Assembly: GCA_016784195.1 (NCBI GenBank)
Contig: JADHVE010000068.1
Location: forward strand, 1 to 6,120
DNA from: Candidatus Woesearchaeota archaeon
GTDB taxonomy: Archaea; Nanobdellota; Nanobdellia; Woesearchaeales; GW2011-AR4
Length of the DNA stretch: 6,120 nt
Reading direction: 5' to 3'
Part shown: positions 1 to 5,309 of the stretch, piece by piece
Layout of the letters: the number at the start of each line of letters is the position of its first letter
Numbering within the stretch: position 1 is the stretch's first letter
Notes under the pieces: model-generated
The model's database searches: none
What the model was told of the DNA's origin: nothing
The model's input: the letters and a program-made list of their open reading frames with translations, nothing else
Program-made: the position numbers and the translations under genes

Positions 1-363
1 ACTTGATCTTGTAGCTCCTATACCTGGTGCTGAATGTGCAACTCTCTGCCTAGTCATAGCAAACTCACCAAGGTAATGCCCAATCATCTCTTCCATTATC
101 ACCACAGCTACAAAACTCTTGCCGTTATGCACTTTTATCATACAACCTACCATTTCCGGAAGGATTATCATATCCCTGCAATGCGTCTCAGTAGCCTTTT
201 CCTTGTTCTTCATCTTCTTAAGCAGCTTTTTTTTCTGCTCATTAAGACCTCTCTTTAATGACCTTCTTTGCCTTGAAGGCAGTAAGTCTGCAAACTCATT
301 CATGCTCATATCTTTTAATTCCTCTAATGATTTTCCCCTATACACAAATTCTTTTTTAGCCAT
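1..363 (-). CDS. rps19: Small-subunit ribosomal protein uS19 (S19/S15e), 3' end missing
   Basis: Protein of the small-subunit head that binds 16S rRNA together with uS13. The frame is open from an ATG at 363-361 to the left edge, giving 121 residues with no stop, so only the last few residues should be missing. The N-terminal half is the lysine-rich archaeal/eukaryotic extension, with LPSRQRRSLKRG around residues 28-39. The universal core follows: ILPEMVG (67-73), KVHNGKSF (77-84), EMIGHYLGEFA (92-102) and HSAPGIGATRSS (110-121). An AGGT ribosome-binding site lies 8 nt before the ATG. It follows uL2 in the same direction after 39 bp, as in other archaeal S10 clusters. Identity is certain; only the C-terminus is unseen. 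Confidence 0.97.
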   Translation of the reverse strand, partial: MAKKEFVYRGKSLEELKDMSMNEFADLLPSRQRRSLKRGLNEQKKKLLKKMKNKEKATETHCRDMIILPEMVGCMIKVHNGKSFVAVVIMEEMIGHYLGEFAMTRQRVAHSAPGIGATRSS

Positions 364-408
364 TTTTCATTACCTATAATATTCTTAAAATCTTGATTTT
401 CATTACCT
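364..408 (-). repeat. Duplicated AGGTAATGAAAA between uL2 and uS19
   Basis: The 12-mer AGGTAATGAAAA occurs twice on the minus strand, at 408-397 across the uL2 stop and at 375-364 as the uS19 ribosome-binding region, 33 bp apart. The first copy holds TAATG, the uL2 stop fused to an ATG that opens a 9-codon frame MKIKILRIL (403-374) ending in TAG, which overlaps the second copy. The spacer also holds AAAATC-TT-GATTTT (387-400). Confidence 0.45.
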
Positions 409-1119
409 TTTCTTCCTTCCTGTTCTTCTAGGGGCTATCTTCCCTACCTTCCTTCCCGGAGGAGCATTTCTCGGAGATTGAGTTGGCCTTCCTTTTGAGC
501 TAGAGCTACTTCCTCCGAAAGGATGTGAAACAGAGTTCATCGAGGTTCCTGAAACAATTGGCCATAGCTTGTTCTTGGCCTTCATAGCATAATACTTTGT
601 TCCTGCTTTCAAAAATGGTTTCTCTTTTCTCCCGCTTCCTGCAATGACTCCTATAATCGCCCTACATTCAGGAATAAACTCCCTTTTTTTGTTTGAAGGC
701 AGCTGAACCACTATCTTGCTTTTGAATTTTGAAACAATTTTTGCAAACGCTCCCGAGGTTCTCACAAACTTGCCTCCATCTCCTGGATTACCCTCAATAT
801 TATATATGGCAGTCCCTTCGGGTATGTTTTTCAAAGGCAATACATTTCCAGTTTTTAACTTTGCTTTATCTCCTATTTCAACATGTTCCCCTACTCTAAC
901 ACCTTCTGGAGCCTGAATTAAAACTTCCTCATCATTTTTATATTTCACTATCATCAAAGGGCTGCTGTGACCTGGACATGAGATTAAATCAATAATTTCC
1001 CCGTCAACATTTTCTTTGGTATATCTTGCATGGCTAACTTTGCCTTTATACTTAAAACTAGGAGCTCTGTATCTTGGGCTTCCTTTGCCCCTCTTCTGTT
1101 GAATCAAATTTTTTCCCAT
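403..1119 (-). CDS. rpl2: Large-subunit ribosomal protein uL2 (L2/L8e)
   Basis: Core 23S rRNA-binding protein near the peptidyl-transferase centre and needed for subunit association. The 238-residue length is normal for archaea. Seen: the N-terminal RGKGSPRYRAP stretch (10-20), the central IPEGTAIYNIE (99-109) and GNPGDGGKFVRTSGAFA (110-126), and a basic tail NAPPGRKVGKIAPRRTGRKKR (218-238). The usually near-invariant loop before the tail is altered: it reads MNSVSHPFGG (194-203), followed by five serines (204-208). Most archaea and eukaryotes have D or E where this protein has S198, and an H/Q-rich stretch where it has serines; H199 is kept. The start is 12 bp after the uL23 stop with only a weak GAAG upstream, so translation probably depends on coupling within the operon. 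Confidence 0.97.
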   Translation of the reverse strand: MGKNLIQQKRGKGSPRYRAPSFKYKGKVSHARYTKENVDGEIIDLISCPGHSSPLMIVKYKNDEEVLIQAPEGVRVGEHVEIGDKAKLKTGNVLPLKNIPEGTAIYNIEGNPGDGGKFVRTSGAFAKIVSKFKSKIVVQLPSNKKREFIPECRAIIGVIAGSGRKEKPFLKAGTKYYAMKAKNKLWPIVSGTSMNSVSHPFGGSSSSSKGRPTQSPRNAPPGRKVGKIAPRRTGRKKR

Positions 1120-1131
1120 TTTAAATCTTCT

Positions 1132-1392
1132 TTACATCAAGCCTAGCTGAGTAGCAATATCAATTGCAGGAGTTTTCTGTGAAAATTCAACATAAGCTTT
1201 CTTTCTCCCTTTAATGTCAGTTAATGTTTTCACACTAACAACTTCTGCCTTAAACATGGTTGCTATTGCTTTCTTGATATCACTTTTATTTGCTTTTTTA
1301 TCTACCACGAAAACCAGTTTATTTTCGCTTTCCATAAGCCTTATTGATTTTTCAGTAGACAATGGATACTTCACTATTTTATAAAGGTCCAT
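1132..1392 (-). CDS. rpl23: Large-subunit ribosomal protein uL23 (L23)
   Basis: Binds 23S rRNA domain III at the mouth of the exit tunnel, where chaperones and the signal recognition particle dock. The 86-residue length is typical of archaea, which lack the longer eukaryotic N-terminal extension. Diagnostic stretches are KYPLSTEKSIRLME (8-21), NKLVFVVDKKANKSDIK (24-40), and the C-terminal part with DIKGRKKAYVEF (59-70). The ATG is separated from the uL4 stop by a single base (TAA-A-ATG), so termination on uL4 and initiation here are almost certainly coupled. No separate ribosome-binding site is needed or obvious. Nothing unusual is seen in the protein. Confidence 0.97.
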   Translation of the reverse strand: MDLYKIVKYPLSTEKSIRLMESENKLVFVVDKKANKSDIKKAIATMFKAEVVSVKTLTDIKGRKKAYVEFSQKTPAIDIATQLGLM

Positions 1393-1393
1393 T

Positions 1394-2203
1394 TTATTTT
1401 AAAAACAAGCCTCCTTTTCTCAAAGCATCAATTGCATCTTCACTCCATAAGGTTGCTCTTCCCATCTTTGTTCCTGGAGCTAAAATCTCAGCATTCAGGT
1501 TCTTAATTTCAACAACTTCTATCCCTGAAATATTTTTTGCAGCATCCATCAATTTGCTCTTTTTTGAAACAACTATTAACATTCCTTTTTTTCTTATATA
1601 CTTCCTTCCCCTGCTCTTTCCTTTTCCAGCCCTTATTTTCTTCTTTCCAACTCTTTTTAGCTCATTTTCAAAGCCTATTATTTTTAAAAAATCTTTTACA
1701 TCTTTTGTCTTGGCTAAGGATCCAATTTTGGAATCAACAACAAACGGATAGTTATCAGGCAAAATATGGCCTCTCTCTTCAACAAGATTCTTTGAAACAG
1801 TAGCGCTTATAGCACTCCTTATAGCTTTTTTTCTTTCTTTTTCATTTATGTCTTTTTTCCATATCTTCTTTGCTCTAGGCGGATGCGCTCTTCTCCCGCT
1901 GACAGTTCCAGGGGCAAAAGCACCAGCCCAATTAAACCTTCTTCCTCTCCTACTCAAAATCTTTCTTGGGACTCTTGAAATGCCAAATCCATACATTCCT
2001 CTATATGCCTTTCTTCTTTTTGATAATTTCGCAGATGCTCTCTTACCTGCATCAGGACTCGCGCCATAGCTTTGCCTTTTATTGTTCTGGATTGTTAATA
2101 CAGCCTTTTTTACCAAATCAGGCCGGATTTCTTCATTAAACTGGCTTGGCAATTCTACTTCTTTTATCTTATTGTTTGAAATATCAATTACGCTTAGTTT
2201 CAT
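1394..2203 (-). CDS. rpl4: Large-subunit ribosomal protein uL4 (L4/L4e)
   Basis: 23S rRNA-binding protein with a loop that helps form the exit-tunnel constriction. At 269 residues it has the archaeal/eukaryotic L4e form. Seen: the tunnel-loop region, rich in R and G, at roughly 43-110, including YGASPDAGKRASAKLS (46-61), YRGMYGFGISRVPRK (67-81) and GGR-like GTVSGRRAHPP (99-109); a helical region SAISATVSKNLV (130-141); the basic GKGKSRGRKYIRKKG (193-207); and the C-terminal EILAPGTKMGRATLWSEDAI (239-258) typical of archaeal L4. The start codon follows the uL3 stop after one base (TAA-A-ATG). In bacteria L4 represses its own operon by binding the S10 leader. Whether the archaeal leader found upstream of uL3 works in a comparable way is unknown. 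Confidence 0.97.
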   Translation of the reverse strand: MKLSVIDISNNKIKEVELPSQFNEEIRPDLVKKAVLTIQNNKRQSYGASPDAGKRASAKLSKRRKAYRGMYGFGISRVPRKILSRRGRRFNWAGAFAPGTVSGRRAHPPRAKKIWKKDINEKERKKAIRSAISATVSKNLVEERGHILPDNYPFVVDSKIGSLAKTKDVKDFLKIIGFENELKRVGKKKIRAGKGKSRGRKYIRKKGMLIVVSKKSKLMDAAKNISGIEVVEIKNLNAEILAPGTKMGRATLWSEDAIDALRKGGLFLK

Positions 2204-2204
2204 T

Positions 2205-3185
2205 TTAATTTCCCTGCTTAGACTCCAGACTTAAATAAGATATAACCGGCGCTTCTGTAGGTATTTTTTTATTCTTCCTGGTAGCATGATTGAACCTGAT
2301 TAATCTTTTCGCAGGCCCAAAGATAGAGCCTTTGATTAGGATATGGGGGTTCTTTACAATACCATATTTTAAGAATCCGCCTTTCTGGTTGATTTCTTCT
2401 GGTTTTGACCCTATTTTTATCAATAATTTGTTATATTCAGTCCTTAAATGATAGCCCATCTTTCCGGCATGAGCCACTTTCCACATAATATGGCCTTGAC
2501 CTTTCCATGGCCCTAAACTTCCAGGAGCTCTCCTGCCTTTTTCTGCTTTATGGTTTTTCAATCCAATCCCGAACCTTTTAACAGCTCCCTGTACACCTTT
2601 GCCTTTTGTTACCGCATGTATATCAACTTGCTGGCCTGCTGTAAAAATATCATTAATATCAGTTTCCTTGCCTAGCTTTTCTTGGGCATATTTCAATTGT
2701 TCTTCTTTTTTGCCTCCTAAGCCCATCTCAAAAATCTCTGGCTTTTTCTTAATGCCTGCTAACTTAGGCTGCGTATAAACCAAAAGCCTGATTTCATCAA
2801 AATCCTTGATATCCTCTATTTTTTTATTTATCTTCTTAGGGATTATTATTTTCCTGCCTAGTTCTTTATCCACCTTTTCAGAAAAAATCTCAGAAACAAG
2901 CTTTAAGCCATTTTGAGTATTCTTGTAGAAGCGTATAGAAGCAGTTTTTATCGGAGGGCATTCAATGATTGTCACAGGGCAAAAAATTTCCGTTCCTTTT
3001 GTGAGGGAAGTTTTTCTGTTGTCATTAATCATCGCATGAGTCATTCCTACCTTATATCCGGCAAAGCCCAAAAGCTTGACCTCCTTTAGTTTAGCCCAAG
3101 ACCTAACTCTAGCATAACTTCTCTTATTCCTTTTTCTGGGCCAGAACTGCAGGCTTCCTTTTCTTGGTCTTCTGATTGTAGGCAT
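2205..3185 (-). CDS. rpl3: Large-subunit ribosomal protein uL3 (L3), first gene of the cluster
   Basis: Early-assembly 23S rRNA-binding protein that reaches towards the peptidyl-transferase centre. The 326 residues match the archaeal length. Seen: the N-terminal RRPRKGSLQFWPRKR (5-19), FAGYKVGMTHAM (41-52), the central finger region GKGVQGAVKRFGIGLKNHKAEKGRRAPGSLGPW (195-227), WKVAHAGKMGYHLRTEYN (235-252), and the C-terminal GPAKRLIRFNHATRKN (290-305). The ATG was chosen because an in-frame TGA lies seven codons upstream and the N-terminus aligns with the family. The only clear Shine-Dalgarno sequence, GAGGTGA (3205-3199), ends 13 nt before the ATG, a long spacing. The gene opens the S10-type unit and is preceded by a 263-bp gap with a promoter candidate and RNA structures. 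Confidence 0.97.
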   Translation of the reverse strand: MPTIRRPRKGSLQFWPRKRNKRSYARVRSWAKLKEVKLLGFAGYKVGMTHAMINDNRKTSLTKGTEIFCPVTIIECPPIKTASIRFYKNTQNGLKLVSEIFSEKVDKELGRKIIIPKKINKKIEDIKDFDEIRLLVYTQPKLAGIKKKPEIFEMGLGGKKEEQLKYAQEKLGKETDINDIFTAGQQVDIHAVTKGKGVQGAVKRFGIGLKNHKAEKGRRAPGSLGPWKGQGHIMWKVAHAGKMGYHLRTEYNKLLIKIGSKPEEINQKGGFLKYGIVKNPHILIKGSIFGPAKRLIRFNHATRKNKKIPTEAPVISYLSLESKQGN

Positions 3186-3296
3186 TTTCTTGCTTAAATC
3201 ACCTCAATTGATTATATAATTTATTTTATTATTAAAATTTATTCTAAATTAAATGTTGATTGCCATAGATAAATATCAATAACTAATATCTATCTG

Positions 3297-3375
3297 AAAA
3301 ACAAGCCTTTTTATGAAGTTCTTTTATAGAAAACAGTCCAAAACTGTGTACTGAAAAGAACTTCTTTTCAGGCTT
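3297..3375 (-). ncRNA. 73-nt compound hairpin plus U-run in the uL3 leader
   Basis: On the minus strand three nested stems can form. The outer stem is AAGCCT/AGGCTT (3375-3370 with 3308-3303). The middle stem has 11 perfect pairs (3364-3354, GAAGTTCTTTT, with 3325-3315). The inner stem is ACAGT/ACTGT (3347-3343 with 3337-3333) and closes a 5-nt loop. They are separated by 5/6-nt and 6/7-nt internal loops. The hairpin is followed directly by GTTTTT (3302-3297). It could be an intrinsic-type terminator or attenuator, a protein-binding site such as an r-protein autoregulatory target, or the terminator of the primase transcript. No known RNA family was recognised. Confidence 0.6.
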
Positions 3376-3391
3376 CTTCTGATAACCTATA

Positions 3392-3410
3392 TGTTAAATA
3401 TAATTTAACA
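3392..3410. repeat. Perfect 8-bp inverted repeat near the predicted ribosomal start site
   Basis: TGTTAAAT (3392-3399), a 3-nt spacer ATA, and ATTTAACA (3403-3410). With the TATA box predicted at 3436-3443, transcription should begin near 3413-3416, so this palindrome sits at or just downstream of the start. That is a classic place for an archaeal repressor, but a short 5'-terminal RNA hairpin is equally possible. It is AT-rich, so chance is a real alternative. Confidence 0.4.
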
Positions 3411-3431
3411 CGTCTTAGTAAGGAATAATGA

Positions 3432-3447
3432 GGCATTTATAAAGGTT
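3432..3447 (-). promoter_or_regulatory. Candidate TATA/BRE promoter for the ribosomal cluster
   Basis: On the minus strand the sequence reads AACCTTTATAAATGCC, with a TTTATAAA core at 3436-3443. It begins immediately after the primase stop codon (3449-3451). It is the best match to an archaeal TATA box in the gap. The expected start about 25 nt further on (near 3413-3416) falls on purines. A weaker AT-rich alternative closer to the gene is ATTATATAAT (3211-3220), but a start from there would remove the only Shine-Dalgarno sequence. Confidence 0.55.
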
Positions 3448-3448
3448 G

Positions 3449-4960
3449 CTATATTTTCTTTTCTTTTTTACCCAAAAATCTCCCCTTTCTCCCGGCATAA
3501 CTAACTGGATTTTTGACCTTGCCGCATAGATTATCAGGTTTACATATTCCCATATCCACATAGTACATCTTATTAGCACAATTAGGGGGGAGTATCTTCT
3601 TTTTTTGCTGTTTATGATATCTTACCTGCCCGACTATAAGGACTTCTCTTAAAGGATCTTCCAGCTTTTTGTTCCACTTCCGGATATATTCTTCTGCTTT
3701 GTCATGACTCCACCCGCAGGAAGCCAAAAAATTTGCTAAAATAAACAATGATCTTTTTCTTCCATCCTTTATTTTATCCATAGATTTTATGCACGGCGGA
3801 AACAAACCTTCTGGAACTTCTCCAATATCCTCATATTCCCTCTCAAAATCCTTTTCTTCTGATTTTTCCTTCTCTACAACAAATCTCAACGACTTATTCA
3901 CCAATTCATTTAATTCACCTTTCCTGACATTTTCCCTGCCCAAAAATCTCCATTTGGAAATCTTGACATTTTCAGGCTTTGCAAACTTCCTTTCAAAATT
4001 CAGAACCTTATCAGGATTAAACGGTCTGGATGCAAGCTTTGATTTTTCATGCAGTGAATAAGGTACTCTGTAAAGATGCCTTGAAGAAATCAATAAAGTG
4101 TCTACTTCAATAATCGAGAGAGGGTTAAAAGTTGAACGAATGCTGTTTGATCCGCATCCACATAAGCTTTTTTTATCCTCTATCTTTTCCATAAAAATAT
4201 TGCATTTCTTACATTTCATAAAATCTGAATCATTATCCTTTACAGAAGACCCGCACCTTTTGCATATGAATTCTTTCTCTGGTTTTTTTATTTCCTTTAT
4301 TTCTTTTCCGCATTCAGAGCATACCTTTTTTGTAATTTCGCTGAATTTTTTTGAAGTGATATTCTCTAATTCTTTTATTGATTTTCTGAATTTGCCTCCA
4401 AATGTAATGCTGTTGTCTTCATTAATTTTTGTATATTTCTCATCCGCACTGATCTTATCCAGTAAAAAAGATGCAATTGCTCTTGGTAATTCTGGAAATA
4501 AGCTCTCTGCTTTCTCTCCATTAATCTCTGCAGGAAAAGCCTCAAAAGGAACCCCTATGTGAAATCCTTTATTACCTGAAAATTTTATTGAGACTGAGTC
4601 AATATTAAATTCTCTCAGCGCCTTAACCATCAACCAAGTTATTATCTTTGAGATTTCCCAGTACGGGCAGTCTATATCCAAAACTAAATCCCAGCCTTTC
4701 CTTAAATTTTCCATATCTTTTTTCCCCATCATAGGATTCAGCTGTAAAGCATTTTTCCACAGCTCCTCAGAAGCATGAAAAGAACTAGCGCCTTGCTTTG
4801 CCAATTCTAAAATATCCCTAGGATATTGCAAAACATCCGGCCTGCTGCTAAATTTATCATTAAACCTCGCTACTACTTCTCTGTCTTTAGCATTCTCAAT
4901 AATCTCTTCCTGAACGTCTTTTCTTTTATAGTAGCTCAAGGATATATTTAACGGAATCAT
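3449..4960 (-). CDS. priS: Fused single-chain archaeal DNA primase (PriS catalytic domain + PriL-type Fe-S domain)
   Basis: Makes RNA primers for DNA replication. The 503 residues join two parts that are separate subunits in most archaea. The PriS part has YYKRKDVQEE (10-19), RPDVLQYP (40-47), GASSFHASEELW (57-68), metal-binding DID (D95, D97), the SGNKGFH nucleotide-binding motif (128-134), the third acidic residue in EVDT (D287), and RHLYRVPYSLH (294-304). Between H134 and D287 are two CxxC-type zinc-ribbon candidates: C214/C217 with C233/C236, and C250/C253 with C267/C269. A charged linker (about 360-382) leads to a PriL C-terminal domain with the four Fe-S cluster cysteines C390, C461, C473 and C479 and the family signature GKVKNPVSY (480-488). 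PriL N-terminal sequences are absent. No Shine-Dalgarno precedes the ATG, and a TATA box about 27 nt upstream suggests a leaderless mRNA. This fused form is known from Nanoarchaeum and other DPANN archaea. Confidence 0.93.
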   Translation of the reverse strand: MIPLNISLSYYKRKDVQEEIIENAKDREVVARFNDKFSSRPDVLQYPRDILELAKQGASSFHASEELWKNALQLNPMMGKKDMENLRKGWDLVLDIDCPYWEISKIITWLMVKALREFNIDSVSIKFSGNKGFHIGVPFEAFPAEINGEKAESLFPELPRAIASFLLDKISADEKYTKINEDNSITFGGKFRKSIKELENITSKKFSEITKKVCSECGKEIKEIKKPEKEFICKRCGSSVKDNDSDFMKCKKCNIFMEKIEDKKSLCGCGSNSIRSTFNPLSIIEVDTLLISSRHLYRVPYSLHEKSKLASRPFNPDKVLNFERKFAKPENVKISKWRFLGRENVRKGELNELVNKSLRFVVEKEKSEEKDFEREYEDIGEVPEGLFPPCIKSMDKIKDGRKRSLFILANFLASCGWSHDKAEEYIRKWNKKLEDPLREVLIVGQVRYHKQQKKKILPPNCANKMYYVDMGICKPDNLCGKVKNPVSYAGRKGRFLGKKEKKI

Positions 4961-4982
4961 TACTGAAAGAAAGCTTGTAGAG

Positions 4983-4998
4983 TATATATATTTTTTTT
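4983..4998 (-). promoter_or_regulatory. Candidate TATA box of the primase gene, near-leaderless mRNA
   Basis: On the minus strand an A-rich run flows into AATATATATAC (4993-4983). A start 25-27 nt downstream of the box centre falls at about 4961-4963, against the ATG at 4960. There is no Shine-Dalgarno sequence in the short CTTTCTTTCAGTA segment before the ATG. Both facts point to a leaderless or nearly leaderless transcript, which is common in archaea. The start site itself is inferred. Confidence 0.5.
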
Positions 4999-5004
4999 AA
5001 ATTG

Positions 5005-5022
5005 TAAGTTCAATAGAACTTA
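5005..5022. repeat. Perfect 7-bp inverted repeat upstream of the primase promoter
   Basis: TAAGTTC (5005-5011), spacer AATA, GAACTTA (5016-5022). It lies about 10-30 bp upstream of the primase TATA candidate, a position typical of an archaeal activator site. No regulator can be named from the sequence. Confidence 0.35.
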
Positions 5023-5157
5023 TAGCCGCTCATCAATAATTTTAAAAAATGAAAATCTTTGATTTTCAAGTTTAAAATTCCAAAAATTCAGAATTTTCGG
5101 CAATTTTAAATAATTCAAAAAAAATTAAAAAACAAATGACATACTCCCAAAATAAAT

Positions 5158-5309
5158 CCGACTAAAGTCGGGGGTTTCTCACGCAAACCCCTTAACTTAA
5201 ACCTTTCCCTCTAAAGAGGTCGTGCCAGTGGCACTAAAGGTTTAATGTGGGGTTCGCTAAACGAGAACCCCCTACGATACGAGCAACCACCTTTAGCATG
5301 AGGTTGTCG
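5158..5309. ncRNA. Highly structured end region: hairpins around a three-way junction
   Basis: Almost every base can pair. In order: CCGAC/GTCGG with TAAA loop (5158-5171); GGGGTTT/AAACCCC (5171-5177 with 5185-5191); a 10-bp stem TTAAACCTTT/AAAGGTTTAA (5197-5206 with 5236-5245) that encloses two hairpins, CCTCT/AGAGG (5208-5219) and GTGCCA/TGGCAC (5222-5234), a compact three-way junction; GGGGTTC/GAACCCC (5249-5255 with 5265-5271); and CGA-CAACC/GGTTGTCG (5280-5309). AACCCC (5186-5191) can instead pair with GGGGTT (5249-5254) and close the whole junction. It may be the folded tnpA leader on the plus strand, transposon-end DNA structure, or on the minus strand an omega-RNA-like transcript like those made at the tnpB side of IS605 elements. 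The pairing is seen; the function is inferred. Confidence 0.6.
5280..5309 (+). promoter_or_regulatory. Hairpin that buries the tnpA ribosome-binding site
   Basis: The Shine-Dalgarno GAGGT (5300-5304) lies 7 nt before the tnpA ATG. Its GGT is part of a stem: CGA-g-CAACC (5280-5288, one bulged G) pairs with GGTTGTCG (5302-5309) across a 13-nt loop. In IS200 of enterobacteria, a leader stem-loop that hides the ribosome-binding site is known to keep TnpA low. A similar role here is inferred. Confidence 0.5.

Larger units (their letters stand above)
3186..3415 (-). promoter_or_regulatory. Long structured leader upstream of the ribosomal cluster
   Basis: This non-coding stretch would be the 5' untranslated region if transcription starts from the TATA candidate at 3436-3443. 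Reading in the direction of transcription it holds an 8-bp inverted repeat (3392-3410), a 73-nt compound hairpin (3303-3375) ending in GTTTTT, a 7-bp stem-loop (3265-3293: ATAGATA/TATCTAT with a 15-nt loop), an AT-rich stretch, and the Shine-Dalgarno GAGGTGA (3205-3199). No ORF is present. A leader this long is unusual in archaea and suggests post-transcriptional control of the operon. The leader assignment is inference; the inverted repeats are directly visible. Confidence 0.55.
4961..5136. other. AT-rich non-coding gap between primase and the insertion element
   Basis: No gene is seen here. It contains the primase promoter candidate at its left edge and several small palindromes: TAAGTTC/GAACTTA (5005-5022), TGAAAATC/GATTTTCA with a TTT loop (5050-5068), and AAAATTC/GAATTTT with one central base (5083-5097). 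Apart from the first, these are of a quality expected by chance in such AT-rich DNA. Runs of A near 5117-5133 lead up to the proposed element end at 5137. Confidence 0.6.

Noticed and set aside
34..379. Two overlapping plus-strand open frames over the uS19 region
   Set aside because: They are antisense to a clear uS19 frame that has all family motifs; their products are low-complexity and match no family I know.
1362..2069. Plus-strand open frames with hydrophobic, F/L/S-rich products opposite uL23 and uL4
   Set aside because: Antisense of lysine-rich codons in AT-rich DNA gives F/L/S-rich frames that mimic membrane proteins. No ribosome-binding site or family support was seen.
3303..3375. 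Kink-turn (L7Ae-type) in the uL3 leader hairpin
   Set aside because: The internal loop has UGA on one side, but the opposite strand (AUAAAA) lacks the GA needed for tandem sheared pairs.
3789..4562. Plus-strand open frames opposite the primase gene
   Set aside because: Serine/phenylalanine-rich antisense shadows of the primase; the sense frame carries all expected catalytic and cysteine motifs.
5249..5271. tRNA T-arm, because of GGTTC near GAACC
   Set aside because: The loop is 9 nt without the TTCRANN pattern, and no acceptor, D or anticodon arms surround it.
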